Shown: positions 5,034-12,800 of the stretch, in pieces
Numbering within the stretch: the first letter of the stretch is position 1
Layout: every line of letters begins with the position of its first letter
Assembly: GCA_964544115.1 (NCBI GenBank)
Contig: CAZJBP010000101.1
Coordinates: 1-14,003 of the forward strand
Source: CAZJBP01 sp964544115
Lineage (GTDB): Bacteria; Verrucomicrobiota; Kiritimatiellia; UBA8416; JADHWI01
Length of the DNA: 14,003 nt
Reading direction: 5' to 3'
Position numbers and translations under genes: made by a program
The notes under the pieces: model-generated
What the model saw: only the letters and a program-made list of their open reading frames with translations
What the model was told of the DNA's origin: nothing
Databases searched by the model: none

Positions 5034-7810
5034 GCAACCTTTCATACATCGAAGGACTGTACCTTCAGTGGCAGGAAAACCCCCGGAGCGTGGGGGAGTT
5101 CTGGGACGCGTATTTCCGCGACGAGCGCAGCACGGCGGCAGTGCTCGATCCCCCGGCGGCGAGCGCCGCTGCGGTCAAGACGTACAAGCAGGGGCGCGTC
5201 GACAGCCTGCTCTGGGCCTACCGGGACGTGGGCTACATTCACGCCACGCTGAATCCCCTCGGCGGCGATTTCGGGCCAGCCCACAGCTACCTGGCCCGGG
5301 ATGGCGTGGAGCGCTACGAGGATCTCACGCTCCATGAATTCGGCCTGTCGGACGCCGACCTGGACACGGAGTTTTCCGCGGGACGCGTGATGCAGCCGCC
5401 CAAGGCGCCGCTGCGCGACATCCTCGCCGCCTTCCGCGAGACCTACTGCCGGACCATCGGGGTGGAGTTCCTCCATATCCAGGACAAGAACATCCGGAAA
5501 TGGCTCATCCACAAGATGGAGTCCACGCGCAACCGGCCGGTCCTCGACGGCGCGCAGCGGCGGACCATCCTCGAGGACCTGCTCCGCACGGAAACGCTTG
5601 AGAAGGCGCTGCACCGCTACTTCGTCGGGCAGAAGCGGTTCTCGCTGGAAGGGTCGGAAACCATCGTCCCCGCCCTGCATTTCCTTGTCGACAGCGCGCG
5701 CCGGTATCGCATCGACGAGATCGCGATCGGCACGACGCACCGGGGGCGGCTGTCGTTGCTGAACACGATCCTCAACATGATGCCGGAGGACATCTTCTGG
5801 CGTTTCGAGGAAGACCATCTGCCCGAGCAGACCGGCGGCGCTGCGGACGTCAAATACCACATCGGCTACGACACCCATCACCGGAACGAAGACGGCTCGA
5901 CGGTGCACATCCGCATTCCGGCCAACGCCAGCCACCTCGAGTCGATCGACGGCGTCCTGGAGGGGCTGGCGCGGGGCCTTCAGGACCGGCGCGAGGACGG
6001 GGACCGGTCGCGCGTGCTCCCGGTCCTGCTGCACGGCGACGCCGCGTTCTCCGGGCAGGGGGTCGTGGCCGAGACGCTGAACCTGTCGCAGCTCGAGGGC
6101 TACGCAACGGGCGGCACGATTCACATCGTCATCAACAACCAGATCGGTTTCACCACTTCGAGCCGCAGCCTCCGCTCGTCCGTGTTCCCGACGGACGCGG
6201 CCAAGGCCCTGCAGACCCCCGTGTTTCACGTCAACGGCGACGACCCGGAGGCCGCCGTGCACGCGGTCGACCTCGCGCTCCAGTACCGCCAGGTGTTCGC
6301 CCGCGACATCGTGATCGACATCTTCTGCTACCGGCGCCACGGCCACAACGAGGGCGACGATCCGTCCTTCACCCACCCGCACATGTACCGGCTCGTCAAG
6401 GAGCACCCGGGCGTGGGTCCGATGTACGGGCAGCGCTGCGCCGAGATGGGCGTTGTCAGCGTCGAAGAGCAGGCGCGCATCGTGGGGGCCCACGAGGCCC
6501 GGCTGAAAGAAGCCTACGAAGGTTCGCGCCGCAAGCCGCCGGCGCGCCCGCCGTCCGAGCCGGACCGCGAGTGGCAGGGGCTGACGCCTGCATACTCGCG
6601 CGCCCCCGTGGAAACCGGGGTGCCCGAGGACACGCTGCGCCGCATTTTCGAGCGTGTCACGACCGTGCCGGCGGACTTCCACGCGCATCCGCGGCTGGCC
6701 CGGATCCTGGAATCCAAGCGCGCGGCGCTGGCCGGGCCGGGCACCGTGGACTGGGCCATGGCGGAGACGCTGGCGTTCGGCTCGCTGCTCCTCGAGGGCA
6801 CGCCGGTCCGGCTCAGCGGCGAGGACTCCGTCCGGGGCACATTCTCCCAGCGCCACCTGGCGTGGTGGGACGTCGAGAGCCCGGAGAGGCCGCGGAGCTT
6901 CGTCGCCCTCAACGCGCTCGCCCCGGGCCAGGCCCCGCTGCTCGCGTTCGACAGCCCGCTGTCCGAGTATGCGGTCCTCGCGTTCGAGTACGGCTACTCT
7001 CTGGCGCGGCCCCGCACGCTTGTCTGCTGGGAGGCCCAGTTCGGCGACTTCACCAACGGCGCCCAGGTGATGATCGACAACTACCTGGCGTCGGCGGAGG
7101 TCAAGTGGGGACAGCGCAGCGGCCTGGTGCTGCTGCTGCCTCACGGCAGCGAGGGGCAGGGCCCCGACCACTCCAGCGCGCGCCCGGAGCGTTTCCTTCA
7201 GCTTTGCGCGGCGGACAACATGGACGTGTGCAACGCGACGACGCCGGCGCAGTACTTCCACCTCCTGCGGCGCCAGGCGCGCCGCAGCTTCCGCAAGCCG
7301 CTGGTGCTCATGGCCCCCAAGAGCCTCCTGAGGCATCCCCGGGTCGTGTCTCCGCTCCGCGGCCTGACGCAGGGCTCGTTTGCCGAGGTGCTGGACGATC
7401 CCCTTGCGCCGGCGGGGGCCACCCGGGTGTTGCTGTGCTCCGGAAAGGTGTTCTACGATCTTGAGGAGGCTCGCGGACAGGCGGGAGACGGCCGGTGCGC
7501 GATCCTGAGGATCGAGCAGCTCCATCCCTTCCCGTCTGAGAGCCTGCGCGCGTGCCTGGGCTCGTACGGCGCGGCCAGGGAGTTTCTCTGGGTCCAGGAA
7601 GAGCCGCAGAACGCCGGCGCGTGGAGCTTTGTGAAAGATCACATGGGGGGGCTGCCGGCGGGTGCGAGCCTCGGGTATGCGGGGCGCCCGGCGGCGGCGA
7701 GCAGCGCTATGGGTTTGCACCGGCGGCACGAGGACGACCAGAAGAGCCTTGTGGCCAGGGCGCTGGGGATCGTGGCTGGCGGACATCCCGCGCAGGCCGG
7801 GAATACGTAA
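5030..7810 (+). CDS. sucA: 2-oxoglutarate dehydrogenase E1 component SucA
   Basis: This thiamine-diphosphate enzyme decarboxylates 2-oxoglutarate and transfers the succinyl group to the lipoyl arm of SucB. At 926 aa (E. coli 933) it is full length. The short N-terminal segment YIEGLYLQWQENP (from residue 6) resembles the E2/E3-docking part of E1o. HRGRLSLLN (237-245), HGDAAFSGQG (335-344), INNQIGFTTS and RRHGHNEGDDP (H437, H439) form the ThDP/Mg and substrate region. EYAVLAFEYGYS (from about 646), QFGDFTNGAQ and LPHGSEGQGPDHSS mark the pyrimidine-binding domain, and WVQEEPQNAGAW the C-terminal domain. The start ATG overlaps the sucD stop as ATGA and has no strong Shine-Dalgarno sequence, so coupled or re-initiating translation is likely. 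Only codon 5 is TCA, and TTA or CTA are essentially unused, which creates a long meaningless antisense ORF. Confidence 0.97.
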   Translation: MSNLSYIEGLYLQWQENPRSVGEFWDAYFRDERSTAAVLDPPAASAAAVKTYKQGRVDSLLWAYRDVGYIHATLNPLGGDFGPAHSYLARDGVERYEDLTLHEFGLSDADLDTEFSAGRVMQPPKAPLRDILAAFRETYCRTIGVEFLHIQDKNIRKWLIHKMESTRNRPVLDGAQRRTILEDLLRTETLEKALHRYFVGQKRFSLEGSETIVPALHFLVDSARRYRIDEIAIGTTHRGRLSLLNTILNMMPEDIFWRFEEDHLPEQTGGAADVKYHIGYDTHHRNEDGSTVHIRIPANASHLESIDGVLEGLARGLQDRREDGDRSRVLPVLLHGDAAFSGQGVVAETLNLSQLEGYATGGTIHIVINNQIGFTTSSRSLRSSVFPTDAAKALQTPVFHVNGDDPEAAVHAVDLALQYRQVFARDIVIDIFCYRRHGHNEGDDPSFTHPHMYRLVKEHPGVGPMYGQRCAEMGVVSVEEQARIVGAHEARLKEAYEGSRRKPPARPPSEPDREWQGLTPAYSRAPVETGVPEDTLRRIFERVTTVPADFHAHPRLARILESKRAALAGPGTVDWAMAETLAFGSLLLEGTPVRLSGEDSVRGTFSQRHLAWWDVESPERPRSFVALNALAPGQAPLLAFDSPLSEYAVLAFEYGYSLARPRTLVCWEAQFGDFTNGAQVMIDNYLASAEVKWGQRSGLVLLLPHGSEGQGPDHSSARPERFLQLCAADNMDVCNATTPAQYFHLLRRQARRSFRKPLVLMAPKSLLRHPRVVSPLRGLTQGSFAEVLDDPLAPAGATRVLLCSGKVFYDLEEARGQAGDGRCAILRIEQLHPFPSESLRACLGSYGAAREFLWVQEEPQNAGAWSFVKDHMGGLPAGASLGYAGRPAAASSAMGLHRRHEDDQKSLVARALGIVAGGHPAQAGNT

Positions 7811-7830
7811 CGGCTCTAAGGAAGATAGCT

Positions 7831-9045
7831 ATGGATATGGACATCGAAGTGCCTTCGCTCGGGGAATCGATAAAGAAGGCCGTCCTGGCGTCGTGGCTCA
7901 AGCCGGATGGCGCCACGGTGGCTGAAGGCGACGACCTCTTCGAGCTTGAGACCGAGAAGGCGATGGTCGTTTTTCCCTCTCCGGCGGCGGGAACGATGAC
8001 CATCGCCGTCGCGGCGGGCCAGGAGGTCAAGATCGGCCAGAAGGTGGCCGTCCTGAAGACCGGTGAGGCGCAGCAGGCTCCGGAGCGCGCCGCGAAACCC
8101 GTGAAGCCCGCGGAGGCCGCAGCCGCCGGCGGTCCGGCGCTGTCGCCGGCCGTGCGCCGCATCGTGGCCGAAAAGGGGCTCGATGCCTCACAGATCCCGG
8201 GCACCGGGAAGTGTGGCCGCCTCAGCAAAGAGGACGCCTTGAAGGCGGCCGGCGAGGTGGCTGTCAAGGCGCCGCCGCCGGCTCCGGCGGCGGCGGAAGC
8301 GGCCCCCACGCCGCCGACTGCCGGAATCGATCCGGCCTCGGACGGGCGGCCTCGCAAGCGGGTGCCCATGACCCTGATCCGCAAGCGGACGGCCGAGCGA
8401 CTGGTCCGCGCCAAGCAGAACGCCGCCTACCTGACGACGTTCAACGAAGTGGACATGCTGAAGGTGACGCAGATCCGGAGCCAGCGTCGTGACGACTTCG
8501 AGAAGGAGCACGGGATCCGGATCGGCTTCATGTCCTTCTTCGTCAAGGCCGCCTGCCAGGCGCTGAAACAGTTCCCGGTGATCAACTGCGTCATCGACGG
8601 CGACGATGTGCTGTACCAGCAGTTCTACGACATCGGGATCGCCGTGTCCCTGGAAACGGGGCTGATCGTTCCCGTGATCCGCGATGCGGACCACCTGAGC
8701 TTCGCCGGAATCGAGAACGCGATCGCCTCCCTGGCCAAGCGGGCGCGCGAGAAGAAGCTGCTGCCCGAGGAGCTCAGCGGCGGCACCTTCACGATCACGA
8801 ACGGCGGCGTCTTCGGGTCCCTGCTCTCCACGCCGATCCCCGCCTATCCCCAGACGGCGATCCTGGGCATGCACACGATCAAGCAGCGGCCCGTGGTCGT
8901 GGACGACCAGATTGTCGCCCGCCCCATGATGTACGTGGCGCTGACCTACGACCACCGCGTCGTGGACGGGCGCGACGCGATCGGCTTCCTCTGTCGCATC
9001 AAGGAATTCATCGAGGAGCCGGACAAGCTGCTTCTGGAGATGTAG
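7831..9045 (+). CDS. sucB: 2-oxoglutarate dehydrogenase E2, dihydrolipoyl succinyltransferase SucB
   Basis: SucB is the lipoylated core of the complex and transfers succinyl from lipoate to CoA. The protein is 404 aa (E. coli 405). It has one lipoyl domain (residues 1-80) with the lipoylation lysine K43 in LETEKAMV, then a short linker. The E1/E3-binding domain follows at about 104-140 (SPAVRRIVAEKGLD, GTGKCGRLSKEDAL). An Ala/Pro-rich linker leads to the catalytic domain from about 175. The catalytic motif DHRVVDG contains H375. ATG 7831 is chosen because AAGGAAG (7818-7824) lies upstream at good spacing and the lipoyl domain begins at once; ATG 7837 is too far from that site. It lies 20 nt after sucA. 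The SucA partner rather than an AceE-type E1 supports 2-oxoglutarate specificity. Confidence 0.96.
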   Translation: MDMDIEVPSLGESIKKAVLASWLKPDGATVAEGDDLFELETEKAMVVFPSPAAGTMTIAVAAGQEVKIGQKVAVLKTGEAQQAPERAAKPVKPAEAAAAGGPALSPAVRRIVAEKGLDASQIPGTGKCGRLSKEDALKAAGEVAVKAPPPAPAAAEAAPTPPTAGIDPASDGRPRKRVPMTLIRKRTAERLVRAKQNAAYLTTFNEVDMLKVTQIRSQRRDDFEKEHGIRIGFMSFFVKAACQALKQFPVINCVIDGDDVLYQQFYDIGIAVSLETGLIVPVIRDADHLSFAGIENAIASLAKRAREKKLLPEELSGGTFTITNGGVFGSLLSTPIPAYPQTAILGMHTIKQRPVVVDDQIVARPMMYVALTYDHRVVDGRDAIGFLCRIKEFIEEPDKLLLEM

Positions 9046-9053
9046 GGCGCCAC

Positions 9054-9073
9054 GCCCGCCGCTTGAGGGCGGG
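9054..9073 (+). other. Small GC hairpin in the sucB-lpd spacer
   Basis: CCCGCC (9055-9060) can pair with GGCGGG (9068-9073) across a 7-nt loop in the 50-nt gap between sucB and lpd. No U-run follows, so it does not look like an intrinsic terminator. It could be an RNA-processing or stability element, or chance in GC-rich DNA. Confidence 0.25.
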
Positions 9074-9095
9074 GGCCGGCGGAAATGGAACGACG

Positions 9096-10547
9096 ATGGA
9101 CCCCGGAAGATCGACATTCGATGTGGGCGTTATCGGCGCGGGGCCGGGAGGCTACGTCGCCGCCGTGCGGGCCGCGCAGCTGGGCTTCCGGGTGGCCTTG
9201 ATCGATGAACGCACGAGCCTCGGCGGCACCTGCCTGAACGTGGGCTGCATTCCCTCCAAGGCGTTGCTCGAGTCTTCGGAGCGGTATCACGAAGCGCGGC
9301 ACGAGCTCGCCGATCACGGCGTCATGGCCGGGGAGATCGGCCTCGACCTCGGCGCGATGATGCGGAGGAAGGACCGGGTTGTGGCGACGATGGCGGCGGG
9401 GCTCACGCAGCTCATGGCCGCCAACCGCATCGCCACGTTCACCGGCCGCGCGTCACTGCGCTCGCCCGGCGCGGTCGCGATCACGGCGGCGGGTCAGCCC
9501 GAGCGGGTGATCACGGCCGGCCGCCTCGTGCTGGCGACCGGGAGCGCGCCGGTGGAACTCCCGTCGATCCCCTTCGACCACGTGCGCATCGTCGACTCCA
9601 CGGACGCCCTGGCGTTTGACGCCGTGCCGGCCCGCCTTGTCGTCGTGGGGGCGGGCGCCATCGGGCTTGAGATGGCCAGCGTGTGGTCGCGCCTGGGGGC
9701 GGCGGTGACGGTGGTCGAGCTCATGCCGCAGATCCTGCCGGGGTGGGATGGACACGTGGCCCGCGGCCTGCAGAGGATCCTTGAGAAGCAGGGGATCCGG
9801 ATCTTGACCTCCGCCAGCGTGAAGGAAGTGCAGACCGAGGGCGGCCGCCTGCGGGTGGTGATCGCCGCTGGCGGCGGCAGCGAGCCGGCGGCCGTCGAGG
9901 CCGACCGCGTGCTGGTGGCCGTGGGCCGGCGGCCGAGCACCGCGGGGCTGGAGCTTGCCCGGGCCGGCGTCGTGACGGATGCCAGGGGCTTCGTGCAGAC
10001 GGACAAGGGCTTCCGGACGTCGTTGGAGAACATTTACGCCATCGGCGACGTGAAGGGCGCCCCGATGCTGGCGCACAAGGCGGAGGCGGAAGGGATCGCC
10101 CTCGCGGAGATTCTTGCCGGGAAGCCGGCGGCGGTGAACTATGACGCGATTCCGGGCGTCGTGTACACGGCCCCCGAGGCGGCGTCGGTCGGGCGCACCG
10201 AGGAGGCTCTGAAGAAGGCGGGCATCCCCTGTCGCTCCGGAGTCTTCCCGTTCCGCGCCAACGGCCGGGCCCAGGCCTCGGGCCGCACGGACGGCTTTGT
10301 CAAGGTCCTGTCGGAAGTCGGGAGCGACCGGGTCCTCGGCGTTCACATGGTGGGAGCGTGCGCCTCGGAGCTGATTGCCGAGGCGGTGTCGGTGATGGAG
10401 TTCGGGGGCAGCGCGGAAGATATCGCCCGCACTGTGCACGCGCACCCGACCCTGTCGGAAGCGATCATGGAGGCGGCTCTTGCGGTGGAGGGGGGCTCGA
10501 TTCACACCCCTCCCGCGCGAACGGGGCCGCAGAAGCCGGCGGAATGA
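9096..10547 (+). CDS. lpd: Dihydrolipoyl dehydrogenase (E3), Lpd
   Basis: Lpd re-oxidises the dihydrolipoyl arm of SucB, passing electrons via a redox disulfide and FAD to NAD+. The protein is 483 aa (E. coli 474). It has the N-terminal FAD motif GAGPGG (14-19) and the redox pair C46/C51 in GGTCLNVGCIPSK. The second dinucleotide motif is VVGAGAIGLEMASV, and AIGDVKGAPMLAHKAEAEG marks the second FAD region. The C-terminal acid-base pair H450/E455 lies in HAHPTLSE. ATG 9096 has a weak GGAA five bases upstream. An in-frame TTG at 9063 would add 11 non-conserved residues and has no ribosome binding site. Its position after sucA-sucB makes it the E3 of the 2-oxoglutarate complex, though E3 proteins are often shared with pyruvate dehydrogenase or the glycine cleavage system. 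Confidence 0.96.
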   Translation: MDPGRSTFDVGVIGAGPGGYVAAVRAAQLGFRVALIDERTSLGGTCLNVGCIPSKALLESSERYHEARHELADHGVMAGEIGLDLGAMMRRKDRVVATMAAGLTQLMAANRIATFTGRASLRSPGAVAITAAGQPERVITAGRLVLATGSAPVELPSIPFDHVRIVDSTDALAFDAVPARLVVVGAGAIGLEMASVWSRLGAAVTVVELMPQILPGWDGHVARGLQRILEKQGIRILTSASVKEVQTEGGRLRVVIAAGGGSEPAAVEADRVLVAVGRRPSTAGLELARAGVVTDARGFVQTDKGFRTSLENIYAIGDVKGAPMLAHKAEAEGIALAEILAGKPAAVNYDAIPGVVYTAPEAASVGRTEEALKKAGIPCRSGVFPFRANGRAQASGRTDGFVKVLSEVGSDRVLGVHMVGACASELIAEAVSVMEFGGSAEDIARTVHAHPTLSEAIMEAALAVEGGSIHTPPARTGPQKPAE

Positions 10548-10563
10548 ACACAGGGGGATCAAC

Positions 10564-11715
10564 ATGACGGTGGAAGGCAAATACTCCAAAGGTTTGGAAG
10601 GCGTGGTGGCCGGGGAGTCCACGATCTGCCAGATCGACGTGGGGAACAGCCGCCTGTATTACCGGGGCTACGCGATCGAGGACCTGGTGCGGGAGTCGTC
10701 CTTCGAGGAGACGACCTTCCTGCTGGTCAACGAACACCTGCCCACGGCGGACGAGCTGTCGGACTTTACGCGCCGGATGCGGTCCGAGCGCGGGGTCAAC
10801 AGCGTGGTTCGGAGGATGATCAGCGAATTCCCTTCTGCGGGGAAGCCGATGGAAATGCTGCAGTCGGTCATTTCCTACCTCAGCGGCACGCGCGAACACC
10901 AGGTGCGCCATTCCGGCCTGTGCAACTGCCGCACCACGCTGCACCAGGTGGCCCAGCTCGCCACGGTCCTGGCCACCTACGACCGGCTGCGACGGGGACT
11001 GCCCTACCTGGAGCCCCGCGCCGATCTCGGCCACGCCGCGAACTTCCTCTACATGCTCACCGGCAAGGAGCCCTCGGCGCGCGACGCGCGGGTCTTCGAC
11101 GGGTGCCTGATCATGCACGCCGAGCACGGCTTCAATGCGTCCACCTTCACTGCGCGCGTGGTGGCGTCCACGCTGTCGACCTGCTATTCGAGCATCTCGG
11201 CGGCCATCGGAGCCCTGAACGGATCCCTGCACGGAGGGGCGAATGAAGGCGTGATGGATATGCTGGACGAGATCGGGAGCCCGGACAAGGTGGCCGGGTG
11301 GCTCGACCGGACGCTGGCGGCCAAGGGGAAGGTGATGGGCATGGGGCACCGCATATACCGCGGGACGGATCCCCGGGCGGTGATCATGGAGCGCTTCCTG
11401 GAGGATCTCTGCCGGGACAAGGGGGACACGGTGGTCCGGCCGCTCCTGCACGAGATCGAACGGCAGTTTCGCGCCCGCATGGATGCGGAGGGCAAGGCGC
11501 TGTATCCGAATCTGGATTTCTACTCCGGGGCCGTCTACACCCTGTTGGGCATTCCTCGCGACCTGTTCACGCCCATCTTTGCGATGGCGCGTGCCGCCGG
11601 CTGGCTGGCCCACATCCTGGAGCAGCGCAAGGACAACCGGCTGTATCGGCCTGACTGCCTGTTTGTGGGATCGGCGCCGAGGCCCTACGTGCCGGTGGAG
11701 GCGAGAACGACATGA
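10564..11715 (+). CDS. gltA: Citrate synthase, short type
   Basis: This enzyme condenses oxaloacetate and acetyl-CoA to citrate. The 383-aa length is that of the short, usually dimeric citrate synthases rather than the ~427-aa NADH-regulated E. coli GltA. LYYRGYAIEDLV near the N-terminus is typical of the family. The catalytic triad is visible as H223 in GSLHGGANEGV, H262 in GMGHRIYRGTDPR and D318 in LDFYSGAVY. AGGGGG (10552-10557) lies six bases before ATG 10564, and the gap from lpd is 16 nt. Its stop overlaps the next gene as ATGA. Short citrate synthases are hard to separate from 2-methylcitrate synthases by motif alone. The TCA neighbours, and the absence of prpB/prpD here, favour citrate synthase. 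Confidence 0.92.
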   Translation: MTVEGKYSKGLEGVVAGESTICQIDVGNSRLYYRGYAIEDLVRESSFEETTFLLVNEHLPTADELSDFTRRMRSERGVNSVVRRMISEFPSAGKPMEMLQSVISYLSGTREHQVRHSGLCNCRTTLHQVAQLATVLATYDRLRRGLPYLEPRADLGHAANFLYMLTGKEPSARDARVFDGCLIMHAEHGFNASTFTARVVASTLSTCYSSISAAIGALNGSLHGGANEGVMDMLDEIGSPDKVAGWLDRTLAAKGKVMGMGHRIYRGTDPRAVIMERFLEDLCRDKGDTVVRPLLHEIERQFRARMDAEGKALYPNLDFYSGAVYTLLGIPRDLFTPIFAMARAAGWLAHILEQRKDNRLYRPDCLFVGSAPRPYVPVEARTT

Positions 11716-12776
11716 CGCAGGCCGCACCCGCACTGACCCTTGACCAGGTTCGCGCCGAAGCCAGGCAGAAGCTCAAGGGCATCTGCGGCGTGTACCGGGA
11801 CTGTGACGGCGAGCCCTCGAGGCTCTGCCAGGCCCAGCAGTACGGCGGCCCGCTGGGCATCGGGGGCGCGGGCAGCGGGGCGTCGTTCCACAACAACTGG
11901 CTGGCGCTGCGCGCGGTTCGGCTGAAGATGCGGCTGGTGGGCCCCCATGCAGAGCCGGACACACGCCTGTCCTTCTTCGGCAAGACCCTGACGATGCCGG
12001 TCATGGGCGCCCCGGTCTCGGGGGTGGACTCCTTCGGCGGCGAAACCGTGATCAGCGAGGCGGAGTTCTGCAGGGCCGTGGTCTTCGGCTGCAATGAGGC
12101 GGGCTCGCTGGGCTGGCGGGGCGACACCTACACGTATTCTCCGGAGCGTGCGTTCTGCCTCGACGCCATCGCCGAGGGCAAGAACGGCGGCGTTAAGATC
12201 GTCAAGCCGCGGGAGCAGAAGGCCATCCTGGAGTTCTTCAGCAAGGCGGAGCGGTGCGGCGCGACGGCCGTGGGGGTCGACGTGGACGGCTGCGGCTCCT
12301 ACAACATGAACAAGCACAACCAGAAGGTTGTTCACAAGACGCCTGCGGAGTTGCGCGAGCTCGCCCGCGGCACCTCGCTGCCCTTCATCGTCAAGGGTGT
12401 CATGTGCGCGGAAGATGCGCTGGCCGCCGCCGAAGCCGGCGCAGCGGCGGTTGTGGTGTCGAACCATGGTGGGCGGGTGTTGGATCACACCCCGGGAACG
12501 GCGGAGGTCCTGCCCGGCATCCGCGCCGCCCTGGGGCGGGGCCGCGTGATGGTGGTGGCCGATGGCGGCGTGCGGACGGGCTACGATGTCCTCAAGATGC
12601 TGGCGCTCGGGGCCGACGCGGTGCTGGTAGGCCGCGATATCGTCCGGGCTGCGGTGGGCGGAGGCAGCGCGGGCGTCCGCCTGCAGATGGAACAGCTCCG
12701 GAAGACGCTCGGGATGGCCATGCTGATGACCGGCTGCCCCACGCTGGCGGACATTTCCGCCGACGTCATTGCCTGA
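11712..12776 (+). CDS. FMN-dependent alpha-hydroxy-acid dehydrogenase family protein
   Basis: This 354-aa protein belongs to the FMN TIM-barrel family of glycolate oxidase, L-lactate dehydrogenase and mandelate dehydrogenase. K228 (FIVKGVM), the catalytic pair H252/R255 in VVSNHGGRVLDHTPGT, D284 in ADGGVRTG and G307-R308 in GADAVLVGR are the FMN and active-site signatures. The N-terminal half is divergent. Instead of the usual glycolate oxidase N-terminus it has three cysteines (C25, C31, C39) and then GPLGIGGAGSGASFHNN. From memory this resembles clostridial 'alpha-hydroxy-acid oxidizing protein' sequences of unknown substrate. There is no signal peptide or membrane segment. Its ATG overlaps the gltA stop as ATGA, so it should be co-translated with citrate synthase. 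The substrate is unknown. Lactate, glycolate, malate or a related 2-hydroxyacid are possible by family and context only. Confidence 0.85.
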   Translation: MTQAAPALTLDQVRAEARQKLKGICGVYRDCDGEPSRLCQAQQYGGPLGIGGAGSGASFHNNWLALRAVRLKMRLVGPHAEPDTRLSFFGKTLTMPVMGAPVSGVDSFGGETVISEAEFCRAVVFGCNEAGSLGWRGDTYTYSPERAFCLDAIAEGKNGGVKIVKPREQKAILEFFSKAERCGATAVGVDVDGCGSYNMNKHNQKVVHKTPAELRELARGTSLPFIVKGVMCAEDALAAAEAGAAAVVVSNHGGRVLDHTPGTAEVLPGIRAALGRGRVMVVADGGVRTGYDVLKMLALGADAVLVGRDIVRAAVGGGSAGVRLQMEQLRKTLGMAMLMTGCPTLADISADVIA

Positions 12777-12800
12777 GCGCCCCGGGGGGAACGTCAGGGG

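Noticed and set aside
3010..5045. Long minus-strand open frames opposite sucC and sucD (382 and 494 codons)
   Set aside because: These are again GC-rich codon-bias shadows of firmly identified genes on the plus strand.
5042..7786. A 914-codon open frame on the minus strand, antisense to nearly all of sucA
   Set aside because: It is in register with sucA codons and exists only because sucA avoids TTA, CTA and TCA codons. The sense frame has full E1o homology and the antisense product resembles no family I know.
9063..9095. TTG at 9063 as an earlier lpd start
   Set aside because: It has no ribosome binding site, lies inside the small hairpin, and adds residues outside the conserved E3 fold.
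10465..11733. A 422-codon minus-strand open frame opposite gltA
   Set aside because: It is a shadow of citrate synthase, with no ribosome binding site or recognisable domain.
12779..12789. CCCCGGGGGG as an intrinsic terminator between the operon and icd
   Set aside because: The palindrome has no loop and no following T-run on either strand.
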